Source: Acidimicrobilacustris europaeus
GTDB taxonomy: Bacteria; Actinomycetota; Acidimicrobiia; Acidimicrobiales; Acidimicrobilacustridaceae
DNA: 64,000 nt
NCBI GenBank assembly: GCA_965194515.1
Contig: OZ239146.1
Location: forward strand, 1,674,001 to 1,738,000
Reading direction: 5' to 3'
The notes beneath the pieces were generated by a model. The model did not search any database and was not told the origin of the DNA. It saw only the letters and a program-made list of their open reading frames with translations. This document shows, in pieces, positions 1 through 10,074 of the stretch (positions within the stretch are counted from its first letter, which is position 1; every line of letters begins with the position of its first letter). The position numbers and the translations under genes were made by a program.

Positions 1-231
1 CGGGTTGATGCGCAGATCTTCGTAGGTCACCCCATATGAGCGGAGCACACCATCGATGACGGCCTGCTGACCACGGTTGCCGCCCAAGCCGCCGTATTCC
101 TCGGGGAAGTGCACCATCGCCAAACCAGCGTCGTACTGCTTGCCCCGAAACGCGAATTGATCGTCGAGGATGTCGCGATTTTCCTCAACCAATTCTTCAG
201 TTCGCTTCGCCAGATCCTGATCTTCGTACAT
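1..231 (-). CDS. Acyl-CoA dehydrogenase, N-terminal part (gene runs off the left edge)
   Basis: Read on the minus strand, the first 77 codons give a protein starting MYEDQDLAKRTEELVEENRD and containing AMVHFPEEYGGLGGNRGQQA. The 'HFPEEYGGLGG' stretch is typical of the N-terminal helical domain of acyl-CoA dehydrogenases, FAD enzymes that make the alpha-beta double bond in acyl-CoA degradation. The rest of the gene, including the catalytic glutamate and FAD contacts, lies outside the window. The start is uncertain: ATG at 231 is preceded by a weak GAGGA close to it, and an in-frame ATG at 258 is also possible. It is divergent from cydA, with about 245 bases between them. Family call is good; substrate is unknown. 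Confidence 0.72.
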   Translation of the reverse strand, partial: MYEDQDLAKRTEELVEENRDILDDQFAFRGKQYDAGLAMVHFPEEYGGLGGNRGQQAVIDGVLRSYGVTYEDLRINP

Positions 232-475
232 GCGTCCTCGCTGCCATAAGGGAAACATCGTGTGGCAAGAACTGGCTCTCGTTTCCACCAGACCGCCGCA
301 GGACTGAATGGTGTCACCGAAATGTCCGCTTGACCAACCATTGAAGCCAAAGATGGGGTTAGCCAGATCGGATCGGAAACCGCCGGAATGGAGCAGTCGG
401 GTGCAGGGGCTTCGGGCTCACTACCATCGGGTCGGCCTGGACGTCCCGGGCAGAGCGCAATGAGAGCAGTCCGCC

Positions 476-1885
476 ATGAGCGTTGAAGTCCTGCACCGAA
501 TCCAATTCGCGCTGACGGTGTCCTTTCATTTCATCTTTCCGCCGCTCTCGCTGGGCCTGGGTTTGATTCTCATCATCTTCGGGGTCAAGTCGGTTCGCAC
601 AAATGACCCGAAGTGGCGCCAGCTCTCGACCTTTTGGGTGAAGATCTACGGGCTGATCTTCTCGCTAGGCATCGCCACCGGCATCGTCCAAGAATTCGAA
701 TTCGGAACGAACTGGTCGCGATATTCACGATTCGTCGGAAACATCTTCGGCAGCCTTCTCGCCGCCGAAGGAATTTTTGCCTTCATGCTTGAAGGAGGCT
801 TCTTGGGCCTCATGCTCTTTGGCGGCACCCGTCTTGGCAACCGCATGTGGCTCTTCGCCACCACCATGGTTGTCACGGGAGCCACATTCAGCGCGTTTTG
901 GATCGTGATGGCCAACTCTTGGATGCAGACGCCACAGGGCTTCGAAATCAGGGACGTTGGTCGAGGCCCCCAAGCGTTCATGACGAGCTTCTCCGATGTC
1001 GTCTTTACCCCTTCATTCTCAGCGCGAATTCTCCACGTCATCGCAGCGAGTTGGATGGTGGGTTCCTCGCTCGTTCTCAGCGTCGGCGCCTACTACCTGC
1101 TGAAGAAACGGCACGTTGAACTTGCGAAGACGATGATTCGGGTTGCATTGCCGGTCTTCGCAGTGGTCGCACTGCTGCAGGTCGCCGTATTCGGCGCCAA
1201 CCAAGCCACACAGGTCGCGAGAGACCAGCCCGCGAAATTGGCGGCCATGGAAGGTCTCTACCAAACGGAATCCTGCGCGCCAATGTTCTTGCTTGGCTGG
1301 ACCAATCCGGATGAGGAAAAGACGACAGGCCTCCACATTCCGTGTCTGCTCAGTTTGCTCACCACGAAGAGCTTCGACGCCCCCGTTACCGGCCTCGAAG
1401 CCACCCCACGCGACGATTGGCCCAATGTCAGCCTGGTTTTTCAGGTGTACCACGTCATGATCAACCTCGGAATGCTGTTTGTCGCTATCGGCCTGACCGC
1501 ATGCGGGTTCTGGATCTGGAAACGAAAAATCTGGGATCAGCGCTGGTTGCTCTGGGTATTGGTTTCCACGGTCGTCCTCACCGAGATCGCAACAATTGCA
1601 GGCTGGTGGACTGCAGAGTTCAGTCGACAACCATGGATCGTTTGGCAGGTTCTACGAACCGAAGACGCGTATTCACCAAACGTCACGTTCGCACAGGTCG
1701 TCTTCTCGATCGCGATGTTTGTCGTTCTTTACATCGTGGTGTTTATCGTCTTCCTTCGCCTTCTTGATCGACGCATCAAAGAAGGGCCTCCCCCGCCACA
1801 GGATTCGGAAGAAACCGAATCGCTGCCTGACTCATTCGGTGAGATCTTTCGTCGACGTTCACGCGTCTCTAGCGGAGGTAAGTGA
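476..1885 (+). CDS. cydA: Cytochrome bd ubiquinol oxidase subunit I
   Basis: Membrane subunit I of the bd-type terminal oxidase, which oxidises quinol and reduces oxygen to water without pumping protons. The 469-residue protein has about nine membrane segments. Visible family motifs are the early histidine in SFHFIFPPLSLG (residue 18, matching the high-spin heme ligand), a second histidine in ARILHVIAASW near residue 187, and GWWTAEFSRQPW, matching the conserved GRQPW quinol-side motif. The length suggests the short Q-loop form usual in Actinobacteria. It is first gene of cydABDC. The ATG start follows a poor Shine-Dalgarno sequence. The C-terminal tail is hydrophilic and rich in Glu, Pro and Arg. 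Confidence 0.97.
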   Translation: MSVEVLHRIQFALTVSFHFIFPPLSLGLGLILIIFGVKSVRTNDPKWRQLSTFWVKIYGLIFSLGIATGIVQEFEFGTNWSRYSRFVGNIFGSLLAAEGIFAFMLEGGFLGLMLFGGTRLGNRMWLFATTMVVTGATFSAFWIVMANSWMQTPQGFEIRDVGRGPQAFMTSFSDVVFTPSFSARILHVIAASWMVGSSLVLSVGAYYLLKKRHVELAKTMIRVALPVFAVVALLQVAVFGANQATQVARDQPAKLAAMEGLYQTESCAPMFLLGWTNPDEEKTTGLHIPCLLSLLTTKSFDAPVTGLEATPRDDWPNVSLVFQVYHVMINLGMLFVAIGLTACGFWIWKRKIWDQRWLLWVLVSTVVLTEIATIAGWWTAEFSRQPWIVWQVLRTEDAYSPNVTFAQVVFSIAMFVVLYIVVFIVFLRLLDRRIKEGPPPPQDSEETESLPDSFGEIFRRRSRVSSGGK

Positions 1886-1887
1886 CC

Positions 1888-2907
1888 ATGTGGCTTCAAA
1901 CGACATGGTTCGTGCTCTACATCTTCATCATCAGTGGATACGCCATTCTCGATGGCTTCGACCTTGGCGTCGGCATGCTCTCCCCAATCGTTGCTCGCAC
2001 TGATCACGATCGTCGCATCCTCCTGAATGCAATCGGCCCCGTCTGGGATGGCAATGAGGTCTGGCTCGTCCTCGGCGGCGGCGCCTTGTTTGCTGCATTC
2101 CCTATCGTCTACGCCTCGCTTTTCAGCGGTTTCTATCTGGCGATGATGCTCGTCCTCATGGTTCTCATCTTGCGAACCGTCGCCATTGAATTCCGGTCAA
2201 AGCGCCCTGAAGCCTGGTGGCGTTCGCTCTGGGACTGGACCTTCACAATTTCTTCCTACGGAATCACGATCCTTCTGGGCGTTGCCCTCGGCAACGTCAT
2301 TCTTGGAGTGGCGCTCGACCAACAGGGGAACATGAGCGTCAATCTCATCGATCTATTGAACCCCTACTCGCTCGCACTCGCGCTTGTTTCCGTGTCGATG
2401 TTCTCACTTCATGGCGCGATCTTCCTCACACAGAAAACCGATGGTGAGCTACTCGAGAAGATCAAGTCACTCATTCCCAAGTTGCTCATAACGTTCTTTG
2501 TCCTAATGACTGCACTCATCGTGTGGACTCTTTTGCGTGACGAACAGTTCACTCAGAACTTCAAAGATCGCCCGTGGACAGCAATTTTCCCCGTCTTGGC
2601 TTTTGCTTCTATAGCGACGTCCTGGCTTTTCCTCCGACGCGGTGCCTACCTCAGTGCCTTCCTTGCTTCAGCAACGATGATCGCCCTACTCCTCGGAGCT
2701 ATCGCTTCCGGGATGTATCCAGTCATGCTGCGCTCCACGACGAACAGCGCATATGACCTCACCGTCCAGAATGCGTCGGCTGCAAACGAAACACTCATGG
2801 TGATGTTTGTGATCGCCCTTATGGGCATGCCATTCGTTCTTCTCTACACCGCCGGCGTCTACTTCTTCTTCCGCGGCAAGGTCGAACTCGACGACGAGAG
2901 CTACTGA
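1888..2907 (+). CDS. cydB: Cytochrome bd ubiquinol oxidase subunit II
   Basis: Partner of CydA in the membrane-bound bd oxidase. The 339-residue polytopic protein shows the family motifs GYAILDGFDLGVGML near the N-terminus and GPVWDGNEVWLVLGGGALFA. A GTG at 1882 would overlap the end of cydA, but GGAGGT at 1874-1879 sits 8 bases before the ATG at 1888, so I chose the ATG. The ribosome-binding site lies inside the last codons of cydA, consistent with translational coupling. cydD follows after a 35-base gap. Confidence 0.97.
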   Translation: MWLQTTWFVLYIFIISGYAILDGFDLGVGMLSPIVARTDHDRRILLNAIGPVWDGNEVWLVLGGGALFAAFPIVYASLFSGFYLAMMLVLMVLILRTVAIEFRSKRPEAWWRSLWDWTFTISSYGITILLGVALGNVILGVALDQQGNMSVNLIDLLNPYSLALALVSVSMFSLHGAIFLTQKTDGELLEKIKSLIPKLLITFFVLMTALIVWTLLRDEQFTQNFKDRPWTAIFPVLAFASIATSWLFLRRGAYLSAFLASATMIALLLGAIASGMYPVMLRSTTNSAYDLTVQNASAANETLMVMFVIALMGMPFVLLYTAGVYFFFRGKVELDDESY

Positions 2908-2942
2908 GTCCAACCTCCACCGACGCGGTACCGTCACAACCC

Positions 2943-4586
2943 ATGGGCTCGAAGGAACTCCTAGCGATCGTTCCTAGTGCTCGACGCCTCTACGTCATCG
3001 GCGTTGTACTGAGTATCCTCGGATCCGCTGCATTCGTGGCTTGGACCATTGCACTGGCAGACGCAATTTCCAATTTCGTTCAAGGCCGACCGTACGCTCC
3101 GGCGCTCTACGCACTCGCAGGTTTTCTCGCCTTACGTATCGGTTTCAGTTTCGTAAGTTCTCAGGCGCTTGCGACATCTAGTAGCCAACTCCGGTCTGGC
3201 GTCCGAGCCGCCCTCACTTCACGCTGGAGCGCGAACCGAGACAAGCTGACATCAACCGGCGTCGACAGCACGCTCTTGGGGCCGGGAGTCGACTCACTCG
3301 ATGACTACGTGGCGAAATTTCTGCCTGCGCGTTCCGTTGCTGCGGTTCTACCAATTGCGGTCTTTCTAACAATTGGGTTGCTTGATACATGGACGCTGCT
3401 GATCTTGATCTTCGCGGGACCCATGCTGATTCTCCTGCTCGCAGTCATCGGCTCTCGAACCCGCGAGCTTTCCGAGCAACGGTTCCGCGAACTCGGTTGG
3501 CTGCGATCTTTCTATCTCGACATGGTTCGAGGCATCCCCACACTCAAAGTCTTCGGGCGCGCGAGCGAAAGCGTCACTGCGATCGAAGATGTCAGCGATC
3601 GGTTCGGACGCACGACCATGAGCGTGCTTCGCACTGCATTCCAGACCTCTCTGGTTATTGAGTGGGCTGCTACCGCAGCAACGGCGTTAGTGGCCGTTCA
3701 AGTCAGTTTCCGATTGGTAGAGGGAAACATGGGATTCGGCACAGCCCTCATGGTGCTCATGCTCACACCCGAGTTCTTCGCTCCACTCCGCAACTTGGCG
3801 ATTGAGTATCACGCCGGTCAAGCAGGGAACGCCGCGCTTGAACAACTCCCTGACCTCACAGCGCTGGAGGTGAAGCAAACCTCGCCATCAACAGTCGCAT
3901 CGGCCCCACCTACGCGACCGCCAAGCATTCGATTTGAAAACGTTTCTTTCTTTCATCCAGGAAGCGATCAACTCGTTCTCGACAGCGCTTCCTTCACGAT
4001 CACCGCTGGAGAAAACGTCGTGCTGGTTGGGCCTAGTGGAATCGGAAAGAGCACCCTTCTTGGCCTACTTCTCGGGCGCCTTGCACCAACTCATGGTCAG
4101 ATCACGATCGACAACAGACCGCTGACCGACATTGATCCGCAGGAATGGCTTCAGAGCATCACTTCTGTACCCCAGAATCCATTCATGTTTAGTTCTTCAG
4201 TGAAAGACAACGTCGCCCTCTCCGATCAAAGCGCTAGCACCGATCAGATTCATGACGCTCTCAAACTTGCTCTCGCTTCGGAATTCGTCGCAGAACTCCC
4301 ACTCGGAATGAACTCACGAATCGGAGAAGAAGGCGCAACCCTTAGCGGAGGACAGCGTCAACGTCTGGCAATCGCCCGCGCAGTCCTTCGCGATGCACCG
4401 CTGGTGCTACTTGACGAGTTCACCGCCCACCTTGATCCGATTACCGAACGCGAAATGATCAGTTCTCTGGGGGGATTCCTTGAGAACCGCACAGCCGTCA
4501 TCGTCGCTCATCGGGAAGCAACCCTCTCGCTCGCTGATCGAATTCTTGAACTCACAAACGGGCGAATTGTTGAGGTACCCCAATGA
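2943..4586 (+). CDS. cydD: Thiol reductant ABC exporter subunit CydD
   Basis: Half of the heterodimeric CydDC ABC exporter, which moves cysteine/glutathione-type thiols (and possibly heme) across the membrane and is needed to assemble cytochrome bd. The 547-residue protein has an N-terminal six-helix exporter domain (about 1-300) and a C-terminal ATPase domain with Walker A GPSGIGKST near residue 362, signature LSGGQRQR near 466 and Walker B LVLLDE near 487. The position between cydB and cydC supports the name. Its stop overlaps the start of cydC by four bases (ATGA). Confidence 0.93.
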   Translation: MGSKELLAIVPSARRLYVIGVVLSILGSAAFVAWTIALADAISNFVQGRPYAPALYALAGFLALRIGFSFVSSQALATSSSQLRSGVRAALTSRWSANRDKLTSTGVDSTLLGPGVDSLDDYVAKFLPARSVAAVLPIAVFLTIGLLDTWTLLILIFAGPMLILLLAVIGSRTRELSEQRFRELGWLRSFYLDMVRGIPTLKVFGRASESVTAIEDVSDRFGRTTMSVLRTAFQTSLVIEWAATAATALVAVQVSFRLVEGNMGFGTALMVLMLTPEFFAPLRNLAIEYHAGQAGNAALEQLPDLTALEVKQTSPSTVASAPPTRPPSIRFENVSFFHPGSDQLVLDSASFTITAGENVVLVGPSGIGKSTLLGLLLGRLAPTHGQITIDNRPLTDIDPQEWLQSITSVPQNPFMFSSSVKDNVALSDQSASTDQIHDALKLALASEFVAELPLGMNSRIGEEGATLSGGQRQRLAIARAVLRDAPLVLLDEFTAHLDPITEREMISSLGGFLENRTAVIVAHREATLSLADRILELTNGRIVEVPQ

Positions 4587-6253
4587 CAACAACGTCTCCG
4601 GGTCGACTCCTCTTTGGAAGAATCGGCAAGACCCATCGATGGGTAGCCCTCAGTTCTCTACTCGGGATCGTTCCAATCGGTTCTGGCATTGGCCTCTTTG
4701 CCTTTGCCGTGTACCTCCTCACGAAATCTGCACTCCTTGGCACAGCGGCTTCGGTCTCCCTCACCATTCTGGGAGTGCGTTTTTTCGCCCTTACGCGTGT
4801 CGTCGGCCGCTATTGCGAGCGCTACCTCGGGCATTTGGGGACCTTTCGAGTTCTCGCTCGTTTGAGAATTTGGCTTTTCGAGCAACTCATCGACACCGAC
4901 TCAATCCTTGTTGCGAATCAACGTCGAGGCGATGTTGTAACTGGACTTGTTGACGATGTCGACACCATGCAGGACCGACTCTTGCGCGTCTCGAGCCCTC
5001 CATTTGTTGCACTCGGGACATTGCTTATCGCGGTTGCGGTATTGGTGGCGATCAACATTCAGAGCGCAGTCATACTCACTGCATTTTTCCTCGCTGGCGC
5101 GCTGCTTCTTCCGCCGCTGCTGTGGTCGCGAACCCGACATCTGTCTGGTCAGCTCATACGACTACGCGCCCAACGCCTCACCGAAGCGACCGAGTTGATC
5201 GATGGCTTCGAGACGCTCACCATCTGGGGACGCGTTGATCAACTCTCCGAATCAATTGCGTACTTTGATCTACAAGAGTCTCGTATCTCGAAGCAATTAG
5301 CCCGCATTCGAGCGCTACTCAGCGTTGCTGTCATCGCCCTCACCGGCATGTGTGTGCTCGTGATTGTTGCCGCACTTCGAACGACGGAAGTTTCTACAGA
5401 GAACATCTATTGGCTTGCCGCAGTTCCACTCGTTGCACTCGCTTCGTTTGAAGCTCTCGGCCCCCTCCTCCTAGCGCCGGACTTCCGAGCACAGACCGAC
5501 GAAGCCGCCGCCCGAATTCTCGCGATCGCCAGCGCATCGACAACGCCTTCACCTGCGGAACGAACCCAGAGCGTCACACTCCAACAGGTCCCAACAGCCC
5601 CAACGATAGAGATTTCAAATCTTTCGTTTGCCTATGGGGATTCAGCCCCGATTTTCGTAGATGCTTCGGTCACGATCCCCTACGGCGCAACGGTTGCGAT
5701 TGCTGCGCCTTCCGGAACAGGAAAGTCAACGCTTTTAGAACTTTTGGTCGGTTTGCTCTCATGCCCAGACGGGGCGGTTTCTATCGATGAGCATCAACCC
5801 GCCGAACTTCAGGGCCTGCCGCGCCCATGCGTCGCTGTCGTCATGCAGGATGACCATCTCTTTGACACGACGATTCGAGACAACCTTCTTGTAGGTAATG
5901 GCGACGCGACAGACAGTGAATTGCTTGACTCATGCCGAACTGCAGGGCTCCTACCGTTTATTGATGCGCGTCCCGGTGGCCTTGATGCGCCGATCGGACC
6001 GAATGGCAATGAGCTCAGTGGTGGCGAACGTCAGCGCCTCATGATTGCGCGCGCCCTTCTTGCCGACGCGCCGATCCTCGTTCTTGACGAAGCGACCGAG
6101 CACTTGGAGCCAGCACTTCGATTCGAAGTACTTGATGCGATTCTGGCCGCGCGCGAGGGAAGAACGACGGTGATGCTCGCTCACGAGATCGACACCATCG
6201 ATCGAGTGGACATCACCTACGACCTCATCAATGGAACGTTCGTCGTTCGCTAA
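4583..6253 (+). CDS. cydC: Thiol reductant ABC exporter subunit CydC
   Basis: Second half of the CydDC exporter, 556 residues. An N-terminal exporter membrane domain is followed by an ATPase domain with Walker A APSGTGKST near residue 376, signature LSGGERQRL near 477 and Walker B ILVLDEATEHLE near 496. The start overlaps the cydD stop (ATGA), which indicates coupled translation and matched amounts. It is the last gene of the cyd operon; I see no clear terminator hairpin in the 70 bases before the next convergent gene. Confidence 0.93.
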   Translation: MTTTSPGRLLFGRIGKTHRWVALSSLLGIVPIGSGIGLFAFAVYLLTKSALLGTAASVSLTILGVRFFALTRVVGRYCERYLGHLGTFRVLARLRIWLFEQLIDTDSILVANQRRGDVVTGLVDDVDTMQDRLLRVSSPPFVALGTLLIAVAVLVAINIQSAVILTAFFLAGALLLPPLLWSRTRHLSGQLIRLRAQRLTEATELIDGFETLTIWGRVDQLSESIAYFDLQESRISKQLARIRALLSVAVIALTGMCVLVIVAALRTTEVSTENIYWLAAVPLVALASFEALGPLLLAPDFRAQTDEAAARILAIASASTTPSPAERTQSVTLQQVPTAPTIEISNLSFAYGDSAPIFVDASVTIPYGATVAIAAPSGTGKSTLLELLVGLLSCPDGAVSIDEHQPAELQGLPRPCVAVVMQDDHLFDTTIRDNLLVGNGDATDSELLDSCRTAGLLPFIDARPGGLDAPIGPNGNELSGGERQRLMIARALLADAPILVLDEATEHLEPALRFEVLDAILAAREGRTTVMLAHEIDTIDRVDITYDLINGTFVVR

Positions 6254-6325
6254 ACACGCAGATCGACCCTTGAGTCGTCCTTGAGGATCAACGTCTCGAA
6301 CCATCTAGGGCGTTCGAACGACCGA

Positions 6326-7609
6326 TTACGGCTTGATCGCGCGTTTCACTGGTCGATCCCAGCCCGGCTGGCCGGTTGCCTTCGGGCTCGGCCAGAGACC
6401 TGGCCCCATTTCGAGGATCCCGTGATGAGAACCGTATTCGCCAAGGAGGTTGAGATAGCGAGCAGCGTCGAAGGCCTCGGCACCGCGCACACCAGTACCG
6501 ACCCAACCGCCGCTGGCAAGAAGTTCGATCGCGACCACCGGACAAATTGCGGTCTGCCACAGCACCGCCTGTGAACCCCAGTCGCGCATCGTGGTTTCGT
6601 TATCGGCGACGTGGTATAGGTAGATCTCGCGCTGCTGACCGTCAAAGGTTCCACGAACCCAGGTACCTGCACAGGTCTTTCCATGCATGAGGTGCCCAAG
6701 TTCGGCCGGATTTGGCAACAACGAGGCGAGAACATCACGCGGCGCCACCATGGCGTCGCCGACTTTGATCTTTTCCGTTGAGTCCAAACCCAAATACGCG
6801 AATGTCTTCAACCAGTCGATGAACTCTGCGCCAAGCCCGTATTTAAAGGTGACGCGCTCGCAATCGACTTCACGCGGAACCAACAGAACTTCCTCGTGCT
6901 CGACGTTGACGCATTCGATCGGACCAATGCCCGCAGGGAAGTTGAACACCTCTGGCTCGCTGAAGCATTCCGTCGTGAAAAATCCGCGCTTCTTTTCCCA
7001 AATGAGCGGAGGATTGAGGCACTCTTCGATTGTCGTCCAGATGGAGAACGTGGGGGCAAAGTCGTAGCCATCGATCGAAAGGTTGGAGCCATCACGGATA
7101 CCGATTTCATCGATCGTGTCGAAGAGATGGTCGGCCGCATACCGAGCAAAGATGTCAGATAGACCCGGCTCGACGCCCATGGCAACAATCGCCAGCAGGC
7201 CTTTCTCGCGCCAAGCTTCGTCGGCGGCGAGTTGCGCAGCACCAAGAGGAACACCAACTTGGTTGTACGGATCGGTGGGATGAGGCTCACTGAGGTTCAT
7301 CGCCATGTCGAGATAGTTGGTGCCGGCAGTGAAACACGCGTTGAAGATTGGTTCGTTAAGACGCGGGTCGCATGCATTCACGACGATGTCGGCATTGGTC
7401 TCAGCAATCAGGGCAACAATGTCGGCTTCGTTCCGAGCATCGATGCTCGCAGCGCGGAACCGCCCCGGATCATCAAGCTCGTCGATCGCTCGTTGCGCCG
7501 ACTCAACCGAAATGTCGGCAAGCGTGAACGATGAGAAGAAGGAACGGTCTTCGGCGATGGACGCCATCGAGGCGCCGACACCACCTGCTCCAATCACCAG
7601 GATGTTCAT
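6326..7609 (-). CDS. Saccharopine dehydrogenase family protein
   Basis: A 427-residue NAD(P)-dependent oxidoreductase. It opens with the Rossmann fingerprint MNILVIGAGGVGASMA, followed by an acidic residue after the second strand (TLADIS), and has ATNADIVVNACDPRLN-type packing seen in saccharopine dehydrogenase/reductase-like proteins. Length fits the lysine-pathway and carboxynorspermidine-synthase-like branch. The true substrate cannot be read from the sequence. It is convergent with cydC and is followed downstream (reading leftward) by no other minus-strand gene. Confidence 0.85.
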   Translation of the reverse strand: MNILVIGAGGVGASMASIAEDRSFFSSFTLADISVESAQRAIDELDDPGRFRAASIDARNEADIVALIAETNADIVVNACDPRLNEPIFNACFTAGTNYLDMAMNLSEPHPTDPYNQVGVPLGAAQLAADEAWREKGLLAIVAMGVEPGLSDIFARYAADHLFDTIDEIGIRDGSNLSIDGYDFAPTFSIWTTIEECLNPPLIWEKKRGFFTTECFSEPEVFNFPAGIGPIECVNVEHEEVLLVPREVDCERVTFKYGLGAEFIDWLKTFAYLGLDSTEKIKVGDAMVAPRDVLASLLPNPAELGHLMHGKTCAGTWVRGTFDGQQREIYLYHVADNETTMRDWGSQAVLWQTAICPVVAIELLASGGWVGTGVRGAEAFDAARYLNLLGEYGSHHGILEMGPGLWPSPKATGQPGWDRPVKRAIKP

Positions 7610-7772
7610 GACTACCCGTCTAAGGAACGCCTCGAGTGCGAGGTCGTGACCTTCAGTCTGCCCTATCCGAGGTCCACTTTCACGGTCACTGCCCGGGGTT
7701 CTCGCCCCATACGAGTTTGGTCAAGATCCGATCTCGAGGAACTCGCTCATCCCGCCTTGATCGAGATTCGAT

Positions 7773-9719
7773 TTAGGCGAAGTCAAACTCCTCGGATTTC
7801 ACCTTGCGGGTCCATTCCCAATAGTCAGGGATTGGCCACGGCGAAAGCGTGTAAATCTTTCCGTCCTTGTTCTTGAAATGAGAGTGCTTCACCGTCGGAT
7901 GCGCCCACACCATCTGTCCGATTTCCGACTCATAGGTCTCGACATATTTGTCATGCACCTCAGTTTTTGGCTCCATTGCCCGACGCCCAGACGAGAGCAA
8001 AAGATGAATCGCGCTCATCACGTAATTCACCTGACATTCCGATTGGAAAATCAGGCTGGCTCCATGAGCAAGGTTTGTTCCTGGCCCGTAAAGACAGAAC
8101 AGGTTCGGAAAGTTTGGAATGGAAATTCCGAGATAGGCCGTGGGCTCTTCGCCGAATTGTTCGCGGAGGTTGATGTCGTTTCGGCCAATGATGGTCATTG
8201 GAAACAAGTAGTCATTGTGACGGAAGCCGGTTGCATAAACGATGACATCGGCAGGATGATGCTCACCGTCTTCAGTCACAACACCATCGGCGACAACTCG
8301 ATCAATTCCGGTCTTAATGAGTTCTACGTTGGGCTTCACCAGGCACTTCAACCAAGAACCGTTGTCCTGCAGCATCCGCTTTGCTGATGGCGGATAGTGC
8401 GGCATGGATTTCTCGATGAGGTCGGGGTGGCCTTCAAGGTGAGACGTGATCCAGTTTTCAAAGATCCCACGACGCTCGAAACTGGCCTGGCTGATCGATC
8501 GGCCTTCCGGATCATGCCAATTCGGATCAACACGTGATCCTTCGATGCTCAAACCGGATGCTGGATAGAACATCAGAAAACGGAACCAACGCGCATAGAA
8601 CGGAAGATGACGCATCGCCCAAACATCACCTTCGGGAACGCTGCGGTGGTAATTCATATTCGGGAACATCCACTGCGCGGTGCGTTGAAAAATGTCGAGA
8701 TGCGCAACCTCGTCGGCAATCGTCGGCGCAATTTGGAATCCACTTGCACCAGCACCAATTTGCGCGACGCGTTTACCCGCAAGGTCAAGATCATCGGGCC
8801 AGCGGGCCGAATGAAACGAAGGCCCGTTGAACTCTTCCATGCCAGGAATATCGGGCATCCTCGGTGCATTCAGCGCACCGGTTCCACTCACGACAACATT
8901 TGCCTCAATGACATCTGTGTCGCCGTCAGGTGTTCGCACTTCGACAGACCAGGTCGCCGTCGTTTCGTTCCATGTCGCTTTCAGCACCTCAGTGTTGAAG
9001 CGACACTTTTCGTTCACCCGATACTTACGCATCACTCGTTCGAAGTACGCCCGAAGTTCAGGCTGGCGACAGAAGTATTCGCTCCAGTGATCTGATGGTT
9101 CGAACGAGTAGCAGTAGAAGTGACTACCGATGTCGACGCGGGCTCCGGGGTACCGGTTGTCGCGCCATGTTCCTCCGGGACCGTCGGTCTTCTCGACGAT
9201 GGTGTACGGAATACCCGCCTGATCGAGGCGAATTCCCGTCAGCAGCCCGGACTCACCGCATCCGATCACAACGACATGAAACGCATTGCGAACCTCCTCC
9301 GGAATCTCGTCTTTCCACGTGATTGCGCCACTATCGGCGCCATCGAAATGGAGGTCATCGGCAAACATCGGCACAACTGCGGGATCCACCGGTGCCGCTG
9401 CCATGAAGTCCATGAGTTCTTTGACCAGTTCGGGCGAAGGCACCTGCGGTTCGGGGCAACCTGCATCTCGCCACTGTGCAATCACGGGAACGGCACGAGA
9501 ACGGATCTCGGCCTGTTCATCGGCCGTCAATCCACTTTCGTAGTTGTTGAGGATCGCCATACGAGGGCGAATCTCTCCCCTGATCCATGTCGGATCGCCC
9601 GTCATATGGACCATTGAGCACATCAGTGCTGGGACACAGACGTCCTCGAGCGCTGCAGCGATGGCGGTGTCGTCATCGGCGAATGGAAGGCCAGCGTGAG
9701 GATTTCGGTGGTTCGCCAT
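7773..9719 (-). CDS. Flavin-containing (Baeyer-Villiger type) monooxygenase
   Basis: FAD/NADPH-dependent monooxygenase that would insert oxygen into ketones or cyclic ketones. Three signatures are visible: the FAD-binding GCGESG near residue 152, the Baeyer-Villiger fingerprint FxGxxxHxxxWP (FNGPSFHSARWP) near 295-307, and a second NADPH-binding GAGASG near 320. A roughly 140-residue N-terminal extension precedes the FAD domain, as in longer family members. I chose ATG at 9719 because GGAAGAG lies about 7 bases upstream; in-frame starts at 9737 and 9755 also exist. It stands alone, so the substrate is open. Confidence 0.9.
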   Translation of the reverse strand: MANHRNPHAGLPFADDDTAIAAALEDVCVPALMCSMVHMTGDPTWIRGEIRPRMAILNNYESGLTADEQAEIRSRAVPVIAQWRDAGCPEPQVPSPELVKELMDFMAAAPVDPAVVPMFADDLHFDGADSGAITWKDEIPEEVRNAFHVVVIGCGESGLLTGIRLDQAGIPYTIVEKTDGPGGTWRDNRYPGARVDIGSHFYCYSFEPSDHWSEYFCRQPELRAYFERVMRKYRVNEKCRFNTEVLKATWNETTATWSVEVRTPDGDTDVIEANVVVSGTGALNAPRMPDIPGMEEFNGPSFHSARWPDDLDLAGKRVAQIGAGASGFQIAPTIADEVAHLDIFQRTAQWMFPNMNYHRSVPEGDVWAMRHLPFYARWFRFLMFYPASGLSIEGSRVDPNWHDPEGRSISQASFERRGIFENWITSHLEGHPDLIEKSMPHYPPSAKRMLQDNGSWLKCLVKPNVELIKTGIDRVVADGVVTEDGEHHPADVIVYATGFRHNDYLFPMTIIGRNDINLREQFGEEPTAYLGISIPNFPNLFCLYGPGTNLAHGASLIFQSECQVNYVMSAIHLLLSSGRRAMEPKTEVHDKYVETYESEIGQMVWAHPTVKHSHFKNKDGKIYTLSPWPIPDYWEWTRKVKSEEFDFA

Positions 9720-9792
9720 GGCGACACTCTTCCCCATGGACGTGACCCTTGCCACTTCCGTTCAGGAACACCGAGGAACCTCGGAATGCGCC

Positions 9793-10014
9793 TTACCTGG
9801 CGACGGTGGTGGTGCTCCCCATACCTGACATCGTGCCCACAACCGTGGTGGTTGAGCCTGATGCTGCCGCAGGCGCCGTGGTCGGGGCCACCGACGTTGT
9901 CGGGACCGTACCCGTGATGGGTGTCTGGTCCTTCTTCGAACTTGAACAACCAGCCACCACCGCGGCGCTCAGGGCGAGAGCGGCGATGAACACCTTGATT
10001 CCACGTGAAGTCAT
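9793..10014 (-). CDS. Small secreted lipoprotein, Thr-rich
   Basis: A 73-residue protein with a short positively charged N-terminus, a hydrophobic stretch and the lipobox AVVAGC, so Cys23 should be lipidated after signal peptidase II cleavage. The mature part (SSSKKDQTPITGTVPTTS and onward) is a low-complexity Thr/Ser/Ala/Gly tail with TTTV repeats and no recognisable domain. It is likely anchored on the outer face of the cytoplasmic membrane. No function can be assigned. It is divergent from the exonuclease III gene. Confidence 0.75.
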   Translation of the reverse strand: MTSRGIKVFIAALALSAAVVAGCSSSKKDQTPITGTVPTTSVAPTTAPAAASGSTTTVVGTMSGMGSTTTVAR

Positions 10015-10074
10015 GGTCTGAGACTAGCGAGCAGGACGCACCAAACCGAACCGGGAACGTGACACGATCGACGG

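Noticed and set aside
27..350. A 107-residue minus-strand frame at the left edge
   Set aside because: Another frame of the same strand gives a recognisable acyl-CoA dehydrogenase N-terminus.
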